Of a stretch of DNA of 58,357 nucleotides, positions 23,495 through 30,644 are shown piece after piece. Below the pieces are notes generated by a model that worked only from the letters and a program-made list of their open reading frames with translations, had not been told where the DNA came from and ran no database searches. A program made the position numbers and the translations under genes. Numbering within the stretch: the stretch's first letter is position 1; every line of letters begins with the position of its first letter. Origin of the DNA: a virus; the IMG/VR virus record IMGVR_UViG_3300023176_003965, positions 1 to 58,357 of that record. One strand, 5' to 3'.

Positions 23495-23713
23495 ATGTCA
23501 GACAGAACTTTACAACAACACATTAACGACGATAAAGACGAACTGGATAATCCTAACTTAAGTCCACAGCGTCGTCGTCACATTGAGTCAGAACTGGATG
23601 ATTTGGAACAGTATCAAGTAAATCATCCTGACGAGGATCATGATCCAAATCCATTGGAAATTTACTGTGATATGAATCCAGAAGCAGATGAGTGTAGAAT
23701 TTACGAAGATTAA
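23495..23713 (+). CDS. Conserved small acidic protein between hub genes (72 aa)
   Basis: A hydrophilic helical N-terminal half (LQQHINDDKDELDNP, RRRHIESELDDLEQY) and a C-terminal CDMNPEADECRIYED with two Cys that could pair. It sits 4 bp after gp27 and 7 bp before the gp5-like gene, which suggests a tail-assembly factor. No named family. Confidence 0.65.
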   Translation: MSDRTLQQHINDDKDELDNPNLSPQRRRHIESELDDLEQYQVNHPDEDHDPNPLEIYCDMNPEADECRIYED

Positions 23714-23720
23714 TTAGAAA

Positions 23721-26456
23721 ATGACAGGAGATTTATTTCATTCTGAACATCTTGGTCGAAGTAAGACATACTTTTGGTATGGTATGGTTGTTGGTGGTTC
23801 GGAGTGGGAAGATAATCAAAAAGATGATGCTATAGATGCTCATAAAATCCATACTAGAGACGATGTTGCTGGATGGGGATATCGTGCTAAAGTTGCAATA
23901 ATGGGGTATGATCCTCAATTAGTAGAAGGAGAAGGAATAAAAAACTCTGAGTTAGTAATGGCGGAAGTAATGCTTCCTACTACTGGAGGATCTGGATTAG
24001 GTGGACCAGTAAACACTCCTACGATTGCAAACAATACTTTTGTGATTGGTGTTTATAAGGATGGTGTAAGTGCAAGAGAACCTATTATCATCGGAACTCT
24101 ACCAAATGTTTCTCAAAGTAGAGTAAAACCTTACGATTTTTCTGAAACACAAAGATACATTGCTTCTACTGGGTATAGACCAACAGATCCTGCTGCAAAT
24201 GATGCCTTGTGGGCAGAAGGTGGTGCAGAAGGTCAGACACCTGCTATGGAAGCAGGAGAAGCAGCAAGAGTTGATACTGTGATGCTTCATGCACAAAAAG
24301 ATGATGGTTCCAGAAAATTTATGATGCCCCAAACTCTTAATTGTAAGAGAAAAACAAGTGGCGCATTAAGTGCTATTCAGATCATCATTCAAGAGGTGAT
24401 GAGTATTATTAATTTATCTAAGGTTAGTAATTTTGTTTCTAGAGCATCTGATGCACTGAAAAACTTTAGGGCTATTGTAACAACTGCACAAAATGCAATT
24501 GCTGGTTATGTTCGTGAGATAATGGCGGATGCAAGAAATGCCGCTCTCAACTTAATGAATAAGACTTTAGATAAAGTACTGAGCCTTATTCCAGGTAATT
24601 TTAGAAGTCTTACGAGTAATAACCTTGTTAATGGAGCTTTGGATGCACTTTCTTGTGCCTTCAATAAGATAATGGGAGCAGCAAAGGGATTTGTTGGAAA
24701 CTTTTTGAATAATGTTGTAGGAGGTGCAGTAAATTCATTATTCTCAACTGCATCTTCTATGATGGGTTCTTTTTTAACTGGAACTCTGGGTGGTGTTGCT
24801 GGTGCAGTTACTGGAGGATTGGATGCTGCACAAGGTGTATTATCTACGGCATCTAATCTAATGACTGCTGGAGGTCTTACTGATCTTGCTAGTGGATTGC
24901 TTGGAAGTGTTGGTGGATTAATTGGTGGTATTGGTGGAGGAATATCTGGAGCACTCAATATACTTACTGGAATTTTATCGTTGTTCTCTTGTGAAGAAGA
25001 AGCATCTTGTGCAACAGTTAATTGTTGGAGTCCTCTTTATGGTGATATTTGTGCCAGTGGTGCAGCTGGTTCATCTAGTTTGAGTGATTCCTTTAAGAAT
25101 CAATTTGGTCAATCATTTTCTAGTGACAATCAAAGTGGAACTGATACTGATACTAATGATAATTTGGAGCAAGTTTATGGTGATGTGAGATTGGATTCTG
25201 GACCTATTCTTTCTGGACCACCTACAGTATCAACTATTGGTGGTGGTAGAGATGAAGTAATGGGTATTGGAAATCCAATCATCAGTCCAAGTGGAGAACT
25301 TTTAGCGATTGATTTGAGTTCTGGAACTGGTACTGGTACTGGTGGAACTGGGACTGGTGCTGATGGTACTGGAACTGGTGGAACTGGTGCTGATGGTACT
25401 GGAACTGGAACTGGTGCTGATAATGATAATGCTCCTAAATTTACCAGTTCTCCTACTATAGTAATTTCTGATCAAACTGGAAATGGTATTGGTGCAGTTG
25501 CGATTGCAGTTCTAGAAGATGGTAGTACTATTCCGTTTGATAAAGATGGATGCGGAAAACCTGACATCAATCCAAAGTATCCATTGATTAATGAATTATT
25601 GCCACCAATTTCGGGTAAAAATGTATTTGATTTTACCGATCCTGTTTATGATACAGAAGGTCTTGGTGGTTCAGGACCTGATGGCACACTTTCCGATGGT
25701 ATAGATACTAATCCTGTTGTCGGAAGAAGAATAGATAAGGTTATTATTGTAGATTCTGGAATTGGTTATCTTCCAGCACCTGATGGCAGTACTGGAGCAG
25801 GAGGAAGAAAGTTCTCTGGTCCTAATGATACAATTGTTTATTGTGGTGGTTACAATGTTTATCCTCCATGTAGTAATGTTCCTGTATCAAAAGGAGATTT
25901 AATTTTCTCTCCATTAGGAGGAAGAGCAGACATTTACAGATCATCTGATGGTGCATTGTTACAAACAATTACTGGTAGAGGACCAGTAAATAGCGTTGAA
26001 GTTAAGGAATCTGGAATTTTAGCAACTTATTGCCCTTCAGAAGAAGAAATTGATACTACTGATGCTTTCGTACCAAACAATACATACAATGTTGTACTAG
26101 ACATCGGAGATGTTTACATTGAAAATACTGGAGTGAATTACTCACCTGGTGATGAGATTGTTATAGAACCTTCAAATGGTGCTGAACTTGAACCTGTATA
26201 TGATGACACTGGAAGATTGATTAGAGTTAATATACTCAATCCAGGAATAGGATTTGTAGAGTTCCCTCAAATCTTTATAAATTCCAATACTGGAGTTAAT
26301 GCAAACATTATTCCTGTATTCAACATAACAAGACTTACTGAAAATGAAGATGGCGATGTATTACCTGAAATTCCACAAGGAACTCCGTTAATTAGTGTGG
26401 TTGATTGTGTAGGAGTTCAAGCATCAAAAAAATCACTTGACATTGTACCTCAATAA
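23721..26456 (+). CDS. gp5: Baseplate central spike/hub protein, gp5-like without lysozyme (911 aa)
   Basis: The N-terminal 140 residues form a gp5/VgrG-type OB fold (SKTYFWYGMVVGGSEWED, GWGYRAKVAIMGYDP, EPIIIGTLPN). T4's lysozyme domain is absent: no muramidase motif is present after the OB fold. The middle is helical and Gly/Ala rich (residues 210-420); a Gly-Thr-Gly low-complexity linker (about 535-570) follows, then beta-rich repeats (VIIVDSGIGYLPAP, VYIENTGVNYSPGDEI) of fibre or spike type. It would form the membrane-piercing centre of the baseplate. Called gp5-like by domain and position. Confidence 0.78.
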   Translation: MTGDLFHSEHLGRSKTYFWYGMVVGGSEWEDNQKDDAIDAHKIHTRDDVAGWGYRAKVAIMGYDPQLVEGEGIKNSELVMAEVMLPTTGGSGLGGPVNTPTIANNTFVIGVYKDGVSAREPIIIGTLPNVSQSRVKPYDFSETQRYIASTGYRPTDPAANDALWAEGGAEGQTPAMEAGEAARVDTVMLHAQKDDGSRKFMMPQTLNCKRKTSGALSAIQIIIQEVMSIINLSKVSNFVSRASDALKNFRAIVTTAQNAIAGYVREIMADARNAALNLMNKTLDKVLSLIPGNFRSLTSNNLVNGALDALSCAFNKIMGAAKGFVGNFLNNVVGGAVNSLFSTASSMMGSFLTGTLGGVAGAVTGGLDAAQGVLSTASNLMTAGGLTDLASGLLGSVGGLIGGIGGGISGALNILTGILSLFSCEEEASCATVNCWSPLYGDICASGAAGSSSLSDSFKNQFGQSFSSDNQSGTDTDTNDNLEQVYGDVRLDSGPILSGPPTVSTIGGGRDEVMGIGNPIISPSGELLAIDLSSGTGTGTGGTGTGADGTGTGGTGADGTGTGTGADNDNAPKFTSSPTIVISDQTGNGIGAVAIAVLEDGSTIPFDKDGCGKPDINPKYPLINELLPPISGKNVFDFTDPVYDTEGLGGSGPDGTLSDGIDTNPVVGRRIDKVIIVDSGIGYLPAPDGSTGAGGRKFSGPNDTIVYCGGYNVYPPCSNVPVSKGDLIFSPLGGRADIYRSSDGALLQTITGRGPVNSVEVKESGILATYCPSEEEIDTTDAFVPNNTYNVVLDIGDVYIENTGVNYSPGDEIVIEPSNGAELEPVYDDTGRLIRVNILNPGIGFVEFPQIFINSNTGVNANIIPVFNITRLTENEDGDVLPEIPQGTPLISVVDCVGVQASKKSLDIVPQ
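25318..25424 (+). repeat. Gly-Thr-Gly low-complexity tract
   Basis: Imperfect repeats of GGTACTGGAACT encode TGTGTGGTGTGADGTGTGG-type sequence in the gp5-like protein. Probably a flexible linker and a hotspot of length variation. Confidence 0.85.
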
Positions 26457-26461
26457 AAATT

Positions 26462-27067
26462 ATGAGTAAGAAAGAAGAAAGGACTAATTTAGTTACAGGA
26501 CATCGTTCAAGAGGAACGATTAAGTTTGGACATCTTTGGTTAGATGAAGAGGGCAAGTTAGGAACTACGGTTCAATCTGGTGTAATGCTTCAGGCATTTG
26601 ATGCTAGACATTATTGTTCTTTGGATATTAATGGCGTAAGGCAAGGATGGACAACTAATAGATGTCCTGGAACTTATCAAGTTATTTGTGGAACTGACTT
26701 GAAACCAGATGGTCTTGGTTATTTGGTTTTTGCTGAAATGGGAGATATTGTGTTAAAATCTCCAAATGGAAAAATAAGATTGGAAGCACAAGACATTGAA
26801 CTGATTGCAAACGGAACTAATAATACGAGAGGAGTTGTTGAAATAAACTCAAATACTGCAGTAAACATCCAAACACAGAATGTTAAAGTTGTTGGAAAGG
26901 CAGGAATTGATATCTTTACTCCATTTACATTGAAATTGAGAGCTAATGGCGCACTTAATATGACATCAAATTTTATTCAGGGATTAAGTTCAGCATCTTC
27001 ATTTGCGCCTGATAAAGCAAATCCATTATCAATTGTAGATTACATTAAAAATCAAGGTTATGCTTGA
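26462..27067 (+). CDS. Spike/needle-like structural protein (201 aa)
   Basis: Follows the gp5-like gene by 5 bp. The C-terminal two thirds show short repeated strands (GDIVLKSPNGKIRLEAQDIELIANG, VVEINSNTAVNIQTQNVKVV) of a triple beta-helix, as in the gp5 C-terminal needle or gp5-associated spikes. It may supply the needle missing from the previous protein. The stop codon lies in the -35 box of the next promoter. Confidence 0.65.
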   Translation: MSKKEERTNLVTGHRSRGTIKFGHLWLDEEGKLGTTVQSGVMLQAFDARHYCSLDINGVRQGWTTNRCPGTYQVICGTDLKPDGLGYLVFAEMGDIVLKSPNGKIRLEAQDIELIANGTNNTRGVVEINSNTAVNIQTQNVKVVGKAGIDIFTPFTLKLRANGALNMTSNFIQGLSSASSFAPDKANPLSIVDYIKNQGYA

Positions 27068-27092
27068 CTATTCTTTACTTTTTTATTATACT
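27064..27092 (+). promoter_or_regulatory. Sigma70-like promoter
   Basis: TTGACT (27064-27069) contains the TGA stop of the previous gene; after 17 bp comes TATACT (27087-27092). It reads into the gene at 27115. Confidence 0.65.
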
Positions 27093-27114
27093 AAGAATGT
27101 AGAGCAACATAAAA

Positions 27115-27960
27115 ATGGCATTTAACGTAGATACTCTTTCTTCAAGTCATCATTTGATACATGGACTAGGATTTCCCATCACTGTAATGGGAACTGGTCC
27201 TACTGCGGTTAGAGGAAGTTCTTATATTGAAGGACCATCTGTTTTTGGTTCTCCTATTTTCCCAAATACTTGGGCAACTGTGATGATTGGTCCTTTGACT
27301 AATGCAGACATACTTGGACCTCCACTTATTCCTGGTGCATTTTGTTATGGTCCACCAGCAAATCCATTTTCTTTGGCAACTATTGGTAGTGTAGGAGTCC
27401 TTGGTGATCTTAATGTTGCACTCAATACAGTTGTGGGTGGCAGTGTTTTGGCACAAGGATTGGTCGTAAGTAATTGTGGTAGACATGTTCTTGCACTTAA
27501 AAAGGATTTGCCTTTTGACATGCCTCATCCAAATAAAAAAGGATGGAGATTGAGACATGTTTGTATTGAAGGTCCAGAAGTTGCAGTTTACTGTAGAGGA
27601 AGAATTCCTGAAGATGGTGTAATTAATCTTCCAACTTTTTGGGATGGTCTTGTGAAACCTGGAGATTTATCTATAAATATTACTCCAATTGGTTCTTGGC
27701 AAGAACTTTATGTGAAAGAAATTACTGATACACAGATTAAAATCAGTAATAATTCTGCTGGACCAATTAATGGTGATTATCATATTGTTGCTCGTAGAAT
27801 AGATGATGATTTGATTGTTGAATATGAAGGAGAATCTCATGAAGATTATCCAAATGGAAATGAAGGATACTCATTTAACTTTGAACACAATTATGTTGAA
27901 GGACTGATTCGAGATATGGTAAGCGAAACTGTTGTAAACATTGATAAGGAGAAAAACTAA
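27115..27960 (+). CDS. Cyanophage structural protein, fibre-tip-like (281 aa)
   Basis: Residues 1-120 are Gly/Pro/hydrophobic rich (GLGFPITVMGTGPTAVRGS). From about 135 begins a module FDMPHPNKKGWRLRHVCIEG, PEVAVYCRGRIPEDGVINLP, TFWDGLVKPGDLSINITPIG shared with the next gene. No enzyme motif. A late or baseplate-associated virion protein is inferred. TAATG couples it to the next gene. Confidence 0.6.
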   Translation: MAFNVDTLSSSHHLIHGLGFPITVMGTGPTAVRGSSYIEGPSVFGSPIFPNTWATVMIGPLTNADILGPPLIPGAFCYGPPANPFSLATIGSVGVLGDLNVALNTVVGGSVLAQGLVVSNCGRHVLALKKDLPFDMPHPNKKGWRLRHVCIEGPEVAVYCRGRIPEDGVINLPTFWDGLVKPGDLSINITPIGSWQELYVKEITDTQIKISNNSAGPINGDYHIVARRIDDDLIVEYEGESHEDYPNGNEGYSFNFEHNYVEGLIRDMVSETVVNIDKEKN

Positions 27961-28595
27961 TGGCAGAAATACCAGCATTTACACCAGGAACTAGACCTCC
28001 TGGTCCTGATTGCAGCGATAGACAAATTTGGGGAACACCTTCGACTCTATATTCTTACATTGGAAAAATTAATAATGGTTTTACGGAAGAGGAGTATCCA
28101 CCAGAGGCTTGTAAACCTAGGTATCATAGCAATGCAAAAATAGATAATTTGCAAGTTACCAATACTCTAGGTACAGCGAGTGTGACTAAAGTTGTTGGAA
28201 GCACTGGAACCTTTAGTGGGACTGTAACTGCATCTACTCTTGTAGCAAGTAACCTCAAAACATTTAATATTCCACATCCAACTAAAGAAAATAAAAGATT
28301 AGTTTATTCTTCTTTGGAGGGTCCAGAAGCAGGAGTTTATGTTCGTGGAAGAGTGAGAAACACGACTGAAATCATTCTCCCCGATTACTGGGAAGGACTT
28401 GTAGATAAAAAAACTATTACTGTAAACTTAACACCAATTGGTGCTCATCAGGATGTAATTGTAAAGGGATGGAGTTTGGAGTCAATTCAATTGCAATCTA
28501 AAGGTGGAATGCCTATTGATTGTTTTTACACCGTTTATGGTGAGAGAAAAGACATTCCATCTCTCGTAGTTGAACAAGACGAAGTAGTTGACTAA
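27960..28595 (+). CDS. Cyanophage structural protein, paralogue of the previous gene (211 aa)
   Basis: The module FNIPHPTKENKRLVYSSLEG, PEAGVYVRGRV, LPDYWEGLVDKKTITVNLTPIG lines up with the same region of the preceding protein. The N-terminus is different and starts MAEIPAFTPGTRPPGPD. An internal GTASVTKVVGSTGTFSGTVTA stretch is of tail-fibre type. Function on the virion unknown. Confidence 0.6.
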   Translation: MAEIPAFTPGTRPPGPDCSDRQIWGTPSTLYSYIGKINNGFTEEEYPPEACKPRYHSNAKIDNLQVTNTLGTASVTKVVGSTGTFSGTVTASTLVASNLKTFNIPHPTKENKRLVYSSLEGPEAGVYVRGRVRNTTEIILPDYWEGLVDKKTITVNLTPIGAHQDVIVKGWSLESIQLQSKGGMPIDCFYTVYGERKDIPSLVVEQDEVVD

Positions 28596-28638
28596 ACTTA
28601 AATTATCAGTTAAAATTTAAATTCGCACTAAAATCATT

Positions 28639-28848
28639 ATGGAACAGCAGCAACATCTCAAAGACCTCACTGAGCGTCGTGATAAACTTCAAAAAGAACT
28701 TGAGGAACTTCAATCTCAAGCAACTACAAAGAGAGAACTCTTTCTGAAGATTCAAGGTATCATTGAGTATCTTACACAGATTGGTGTTACTCTCCCAGAA
28801 GAAGCACCAGCAGAAGAACCAGTTGAAGAAGCGTCCACAGAGGGTTGA
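28639..28848 (+). CDS. Small coiled-coil protein (69 aa)
   Basis: Almost entirely heptad-like helix (LKDLTERRDKLQKELEELQ) with an acidic Pro/Glu/Ala tail. Conserved-looking in cyanophages, perhaps a structural or assembly helper. Its TGA stop lies in the -35 box of the promoter at 28845. Confidence 0.6.
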   Translation: MEQQQHLKDLTERRDKLQKELEELQSQATTKRELFLKIQGIIEYLTQIGVTLPEEAPAEEPVEEASTEG

Positions 28849-28873
28849 CCCTCTCCTCCAAATCAACTATACT
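28845..28873 (+). promoter_or_regulatory. Sigma70-like promoter
   Basis: TTGACC (28845-28850), a 17-bp spacer and TATACT (28868-28873), with the upstream stop codon inside the -35 box. Drives 28900-29647. Confidence 0.7.
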
Positions 28874-28899
28874 ACTAAGGTAATCAACGGAACACACGG

Positions 28900-29100
28900 A
28901 TGAACGACCAAGAGTATGTAACTCGATGCGTAGCAGACCCACTCTATAGAACAGTTCGTATCTATTCTAACGAAGGGACGGAACAAGAACTGGTCTGTGA
29001 TACTGCTGATGAGTTCATTAATGTGGTAAAGTTCATTCGTGCTACCATTGATGACAACCTTCTCTCAGAAGATCAATTCGTTTACGCAAGTCCTGTATGA
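28900..29100 (+). CDS. Hypothetical protein (66 aa)
   Basis: A small acidic alpha/beta protein with two Cys (MNDQEYVTRCVADPLYRTV, ELVCDTADEFINVVKFI). First gene after the promoter at 28845. Coupled by ATGA to the next gene. No family recognised. Confidence 0.6.
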   Translation: MNDQEYVTRCVADPLYRTVRIYSNEGTEQELVCDTADEFINVVKFIRATIDDNLLSEDQFVYASPV

Positions 29101-29252
29101 GACCAGAAACACGTAAATCAATGGAGATGCTGTTCTCCGCAAAATGGAACTTGCCTAAAGCGGCAAAAAATGCTAATCTAAGCAATAAGGAAATGAAGAT
29201 TACTTTTAACGAGTACTGTCATTTTCATCCTCCTACTTACGAAGTAAAATGA
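29097..29252 (+). CDS. Small basic protein (51 aa)
   Basis: ATG 29097 overlaps the previous stop and the frame ends TGA 29250-29252, overlapping the next start at 29249. Sequence MRPETRKSMEMLFSAKWNL and KEMKITFNEYCHFHPPTYEV. The segment LPKAAKNANLSNKEMK could be a small helix-turn-helix-like unit. Translational coupling on both sides supports it. Confidence 0.6.
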   Translation: MRPETRKSMEMLFSAKWNLPKAAKNANLSNKEMKITFNEYCHFHPPTYEVK

Positions 29253-29647
29253 AAACACTTCTTGCACTTCTTTTAGTTCTCACTCCAACATCAGCACTTG
29301 CTGAAATCACGCACTATCAGCGTGGAGGAGTAACTGAAAAGAAATGTTATCGCACAGATTATCGTGAAGAGTACATTCCTGGAAACTCTCAACGTCGTGG
29401 GTATGTAAAGTCTTATCGCGATAAGGTTGAAGTTCCTTGTAGAACATCATCATCATCTTCTTATTATCACCATAACAACTACAACTCTCCCGTAGACGAC
29501 AACTCTTGTATCGAAGGTAGTATTCTTGGTGGTATTGCTGGCGGTGGTGCTGGTGCTGCTCTCTCCCGTGGTGATGGTCGTTTCTGGGCAATCCCTTTGG
29601 GCATCGTAGGTGGAGCACTAGCAGGTTGCCAGATTGACGGAGGTTGA
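29249..29647 (+). CDS. Secreted glycine-zipper protein (132 aa)
   Basis: MKTLLALLLVLTPTSALA is a clear signal peptide (cleavage near residue 18). The mature part has three Cys and a Ser/Tyr-rich middle, then a GSILGGIAGGGAGAALSRGDG glycine-zipper helix as in 17-kDa surface antigens. It would be exported to the host periplasm or outer membrane and could act in envelope modification, exclusion or lysis (inference). Its stop forms part of the tRNA promoter. Confidence 0.7.
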   Translation: MKTLLALLLVLTPTSALAEITHYQRGGVTEKKCYRTDYREEYIPGNSQRRGYVKSYRDKVEVPCRTSSSSSYYHHNNYNSPVDDNSCIEGSILGGIAGGGAGAALSRGDGRFWAIPLGIVGGALAGCQIDGG

Positions 29648-29672
29648 CTTTTTAGACCATTAGAACTGTAAT
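29644..29672 (+). promoter_or_regulatory. Sigma70-like promoter for tRNA genes
   Basis: TTGACT (29644-29649) overlaps the previous TGA; after 17 bp comes TGTAAT (29667-29672). The tRNA-Ile begins 12 bp later. Confidence 0.65.
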
Positions 29673-29684
29673 GGTTTTACCTCT

Positions 29685-29756
29685 GGGAGTGTCGCATATT
29701 GGTTAATGCCGGTGCCTTATAAGCGCCTGAACCGAGTTCAATTCTCGGCATTCCTA
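29685..29756 (+). tRNA. tRNA-Ile (anticodon UAU)
   Basis: Acceptor GGGAGTG pairs with CATTCCT, discriminator A. D-arm GCAT/ATGC, anticodon stem GGTGC/GCGCC with loop CTTATAA (anticodon TAT), T-arm CCGAG-TTCAATT-CTCGG. It reads AUA codons, which are frequent in this AT-rich phage and poorly served by many hosts. No CCA is encoded. Confidence 0.88.
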
Positions 29757-29758
29757 TC

Positions 29759-29840
29759 GGGTAGGTGTCCGAGTGGTTAATGGAAGAAGTCTGTAAAACT
29801 TTTGGCTCTGCCTACGGGGGTTCAAATCCCTCCCTGCCCA
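29759..29840 (+). tRNA. tRNA-Tyr (anticodon GUA)
   Basis: Acceptor GGGTAGG pairs with CCTGCCC, discriminator A. Anticodon stem GAAGT/ACTTT with loop CTGTAAA (GTA) and a long variable arm (GGCTCTGCC region), as in bacterial type II tRNA-Tyr. It lies 2 bp after tRNA-Ile, so both are in one transcript. Confidence 0.88.
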
Positions 29841-29841
29841 C

Positions 29842-29870
29842 TTGACAATCTGCTACTTCGGTAGTATGAT
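29842..29870 (+). promoter_or_regulatory. Sigma70-like promoter within an inverted repeat
   Basis: TTGACA (29842-29847), 17 bp and TATGAT (29865-29870). GACAATC (29844-29850) and GATTGTC (29868-29874) form a stem with an inner CTAC-TTCG-GTAG hairpin, so the boxes sit in the two arms of a hairpin following tRNA-Tyr. Confidence 0.65.
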
Positions 29871-29884
29871 TGTCTCAACCAGAC

Positions 29885-29991
29885 GGGACTGTAGTTTAAT
29901 TGGTAGAGATCTGGCGTCGGCAACCCTACCTACGTGATAAAATTACTTTGTGAACCAAGGTAGATGCGGAGTTCGAATCCCGTCAGTCCCA
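29885..29991 (+). tRNA. Aberrant tRNA-like gene (107 nt), isotype uncertain
   Basis: The ends are good: GGGACTG (29885-29891) pairs with CAGTCCC (29984-29990), discriminator A; D-loop AATTGGTAG and T-loop TTCGAAT are normal. But the middle is about 34 nt too long and the T-stem has a bulged A. A possible anticodon arm is TTACTTT-GTGAACC-AAGGTAG (29943-29963), giving GAA (Phe); an alternative outer stem CTACCT/AGGTAG would include a 26-nt loop. It could be a tRNA with an insertion, a pseudogene or a tRNA mimic. Confidence 0.4.
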
Positions 29992-29993
29992 TT

Positions 29994-30015
29994 CCTCAAC
30001 AACGCTAAGTTGAGG
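29994..30015 (+). other. Hairpin after the tRNA-like gene
   Basis: CCTCAAC (29994-30000) pairs with GTTGAGG (30009-30015) over 8 nt. No T-tract. It may protect or define the 3' end of the transcript. Confidence 0.5.
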
Positions 30016-30043
30016 AGGTATGCATAATCTAGAAGTAACATCT

Positions 30044-30069
30044 GAAGTCAGTAGCGAGACTTCTTTTTT
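30044..30069 (+). terminator. Terminator directly before tRNA-Leu
   Basis: GAAGTC (30044-30049) pairs with GACTTC (30058-30063), followed by TTTTTT (30064-30069). The T-run ends one base before tRNA-Leu begins. Confidence 0.7.
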
Positions 30070-30154
30070 GGGAGTGTGGTGGAATCGGTAGACACACCAG
30101 ACTTAAAATCTGTTGACCATTACGGTCGTGCGAGTTCAAGTCTCGCCACTCCTA
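30070..30154 (+). tRNA. tRNA-Leu (anticodon UAA)
   Basis: Acceptor GGGAGTG pairs with CACTCCT, discriminator A; D-stem GTG/CAC; anticodon loop CTTAAAA (TAA) on stem CAGA/TCTG; variable arm TTGACCATTACGGTCGT; T-arm GCGAG-TTCAAGT-CTCGC. It reads UUA, an abundant codon in AT-rich genes. Transcription must pass the terminator just upstream or start elsewhere. Confidence 0.9.
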
Positions 30155-30161
30155 CTAAATA
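30155..30161 (+). promoter_or_regulatory. Late-type promoter box CTAAATA
   Basis: CTAAATA follows the last base of tRNA-Leu and lies 21 bp before the gene at 30183. Confidence 0.5.
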
Positions 30162-30182
30162 ATTGAAAGTAGGAAAAGTCCT

Positions 30183-30455
30183 ATGAAATACCGTATTGAT
30201 GCCAGATACTGTTGGTACAATAAGGGGCAAGTAATGGTTCTCATGTATTTCATAAACAACATTCCATTCACATTTGATGATGTTCCTGATGAGTATTATT
30301 TTGACTTGGAACTGATTGAGTTAGCAGACAAAGAGAGAAGATGGGAACCTGAGGATGTTTATAAAGCATCTTCTTATTTGATAGAAGAAGAGTGTCATCC
30401 TCTTATGTTTGAGCTAGAATTAGAAAATCCAGAATGTATGCCTTCTGATTTATGA
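30183..30455 (+). CDS. Hypothetical acidic protein (90 aa)
   Basis: Begins MKYRIDARYCWYNKGQ and continues with strands and an acidic helical half (ELADKERRWEPEDVYKA). TAGGA upstream may be the ribosome binding site. Coupled by ATGA to the next gene. No recognised family. Confidence 0.6.
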   Translation: MKYRIDARYCWYNKGQVMVLMYFINNIPFTFDDVPDEYYFDLELIELADKERRWEPEDVYKASSYLIEEECHPLMFELELENPECMPSDL

Positions 30456-30631
30456 AAATTAACTTGTGGTACAGCAAATCTATGTCTCAATGGAGATGGA
30501 CTCTTTGCTCTGAAGAGTATAATAAAGATGTCTCTAGTGAGCAACATTCGGGTCAGAGACCAGAACTTCGTGATGCAATGAATGATGTTGCAAACACCGT
30601 AGAGTTTATGTTAGAATCCAAACAAAAGTGA
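30452..30631 (+). CDS. Conserved small protein (59 aa)
   Basis: ATG 30452 overlaps the previous stop; the frame ends at TGA 30629-30631. Sequence MKINLWYSKSMSQWRWTLCS, then GQRPELRDAMNDVANTVEFM, a pattern I recall from many cyanophages. Function unknown. Confidence 0.7.
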   Translation: MKINLWYSKSMSQWRWTLCSEEYNKDVSSEQHSGQRPELRDAMNDVANTVEFMLESKQK

Positions 30632-30644
30632 GTAAAAGTACCCA

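Noticed and set aside
23721-26456. Lysozyme domain in the gp5-like protein
   Set aside because: After the OB fold the sequence is Gly/Ala-rich helix and beta repeats; no muramidase motif is present.
29885-29991. tmRNA fragment
   Set aside because: The length is far too short for a tmRNA, there is no tag frame, and the D-loop and T-loop are those of a normal tRNA.
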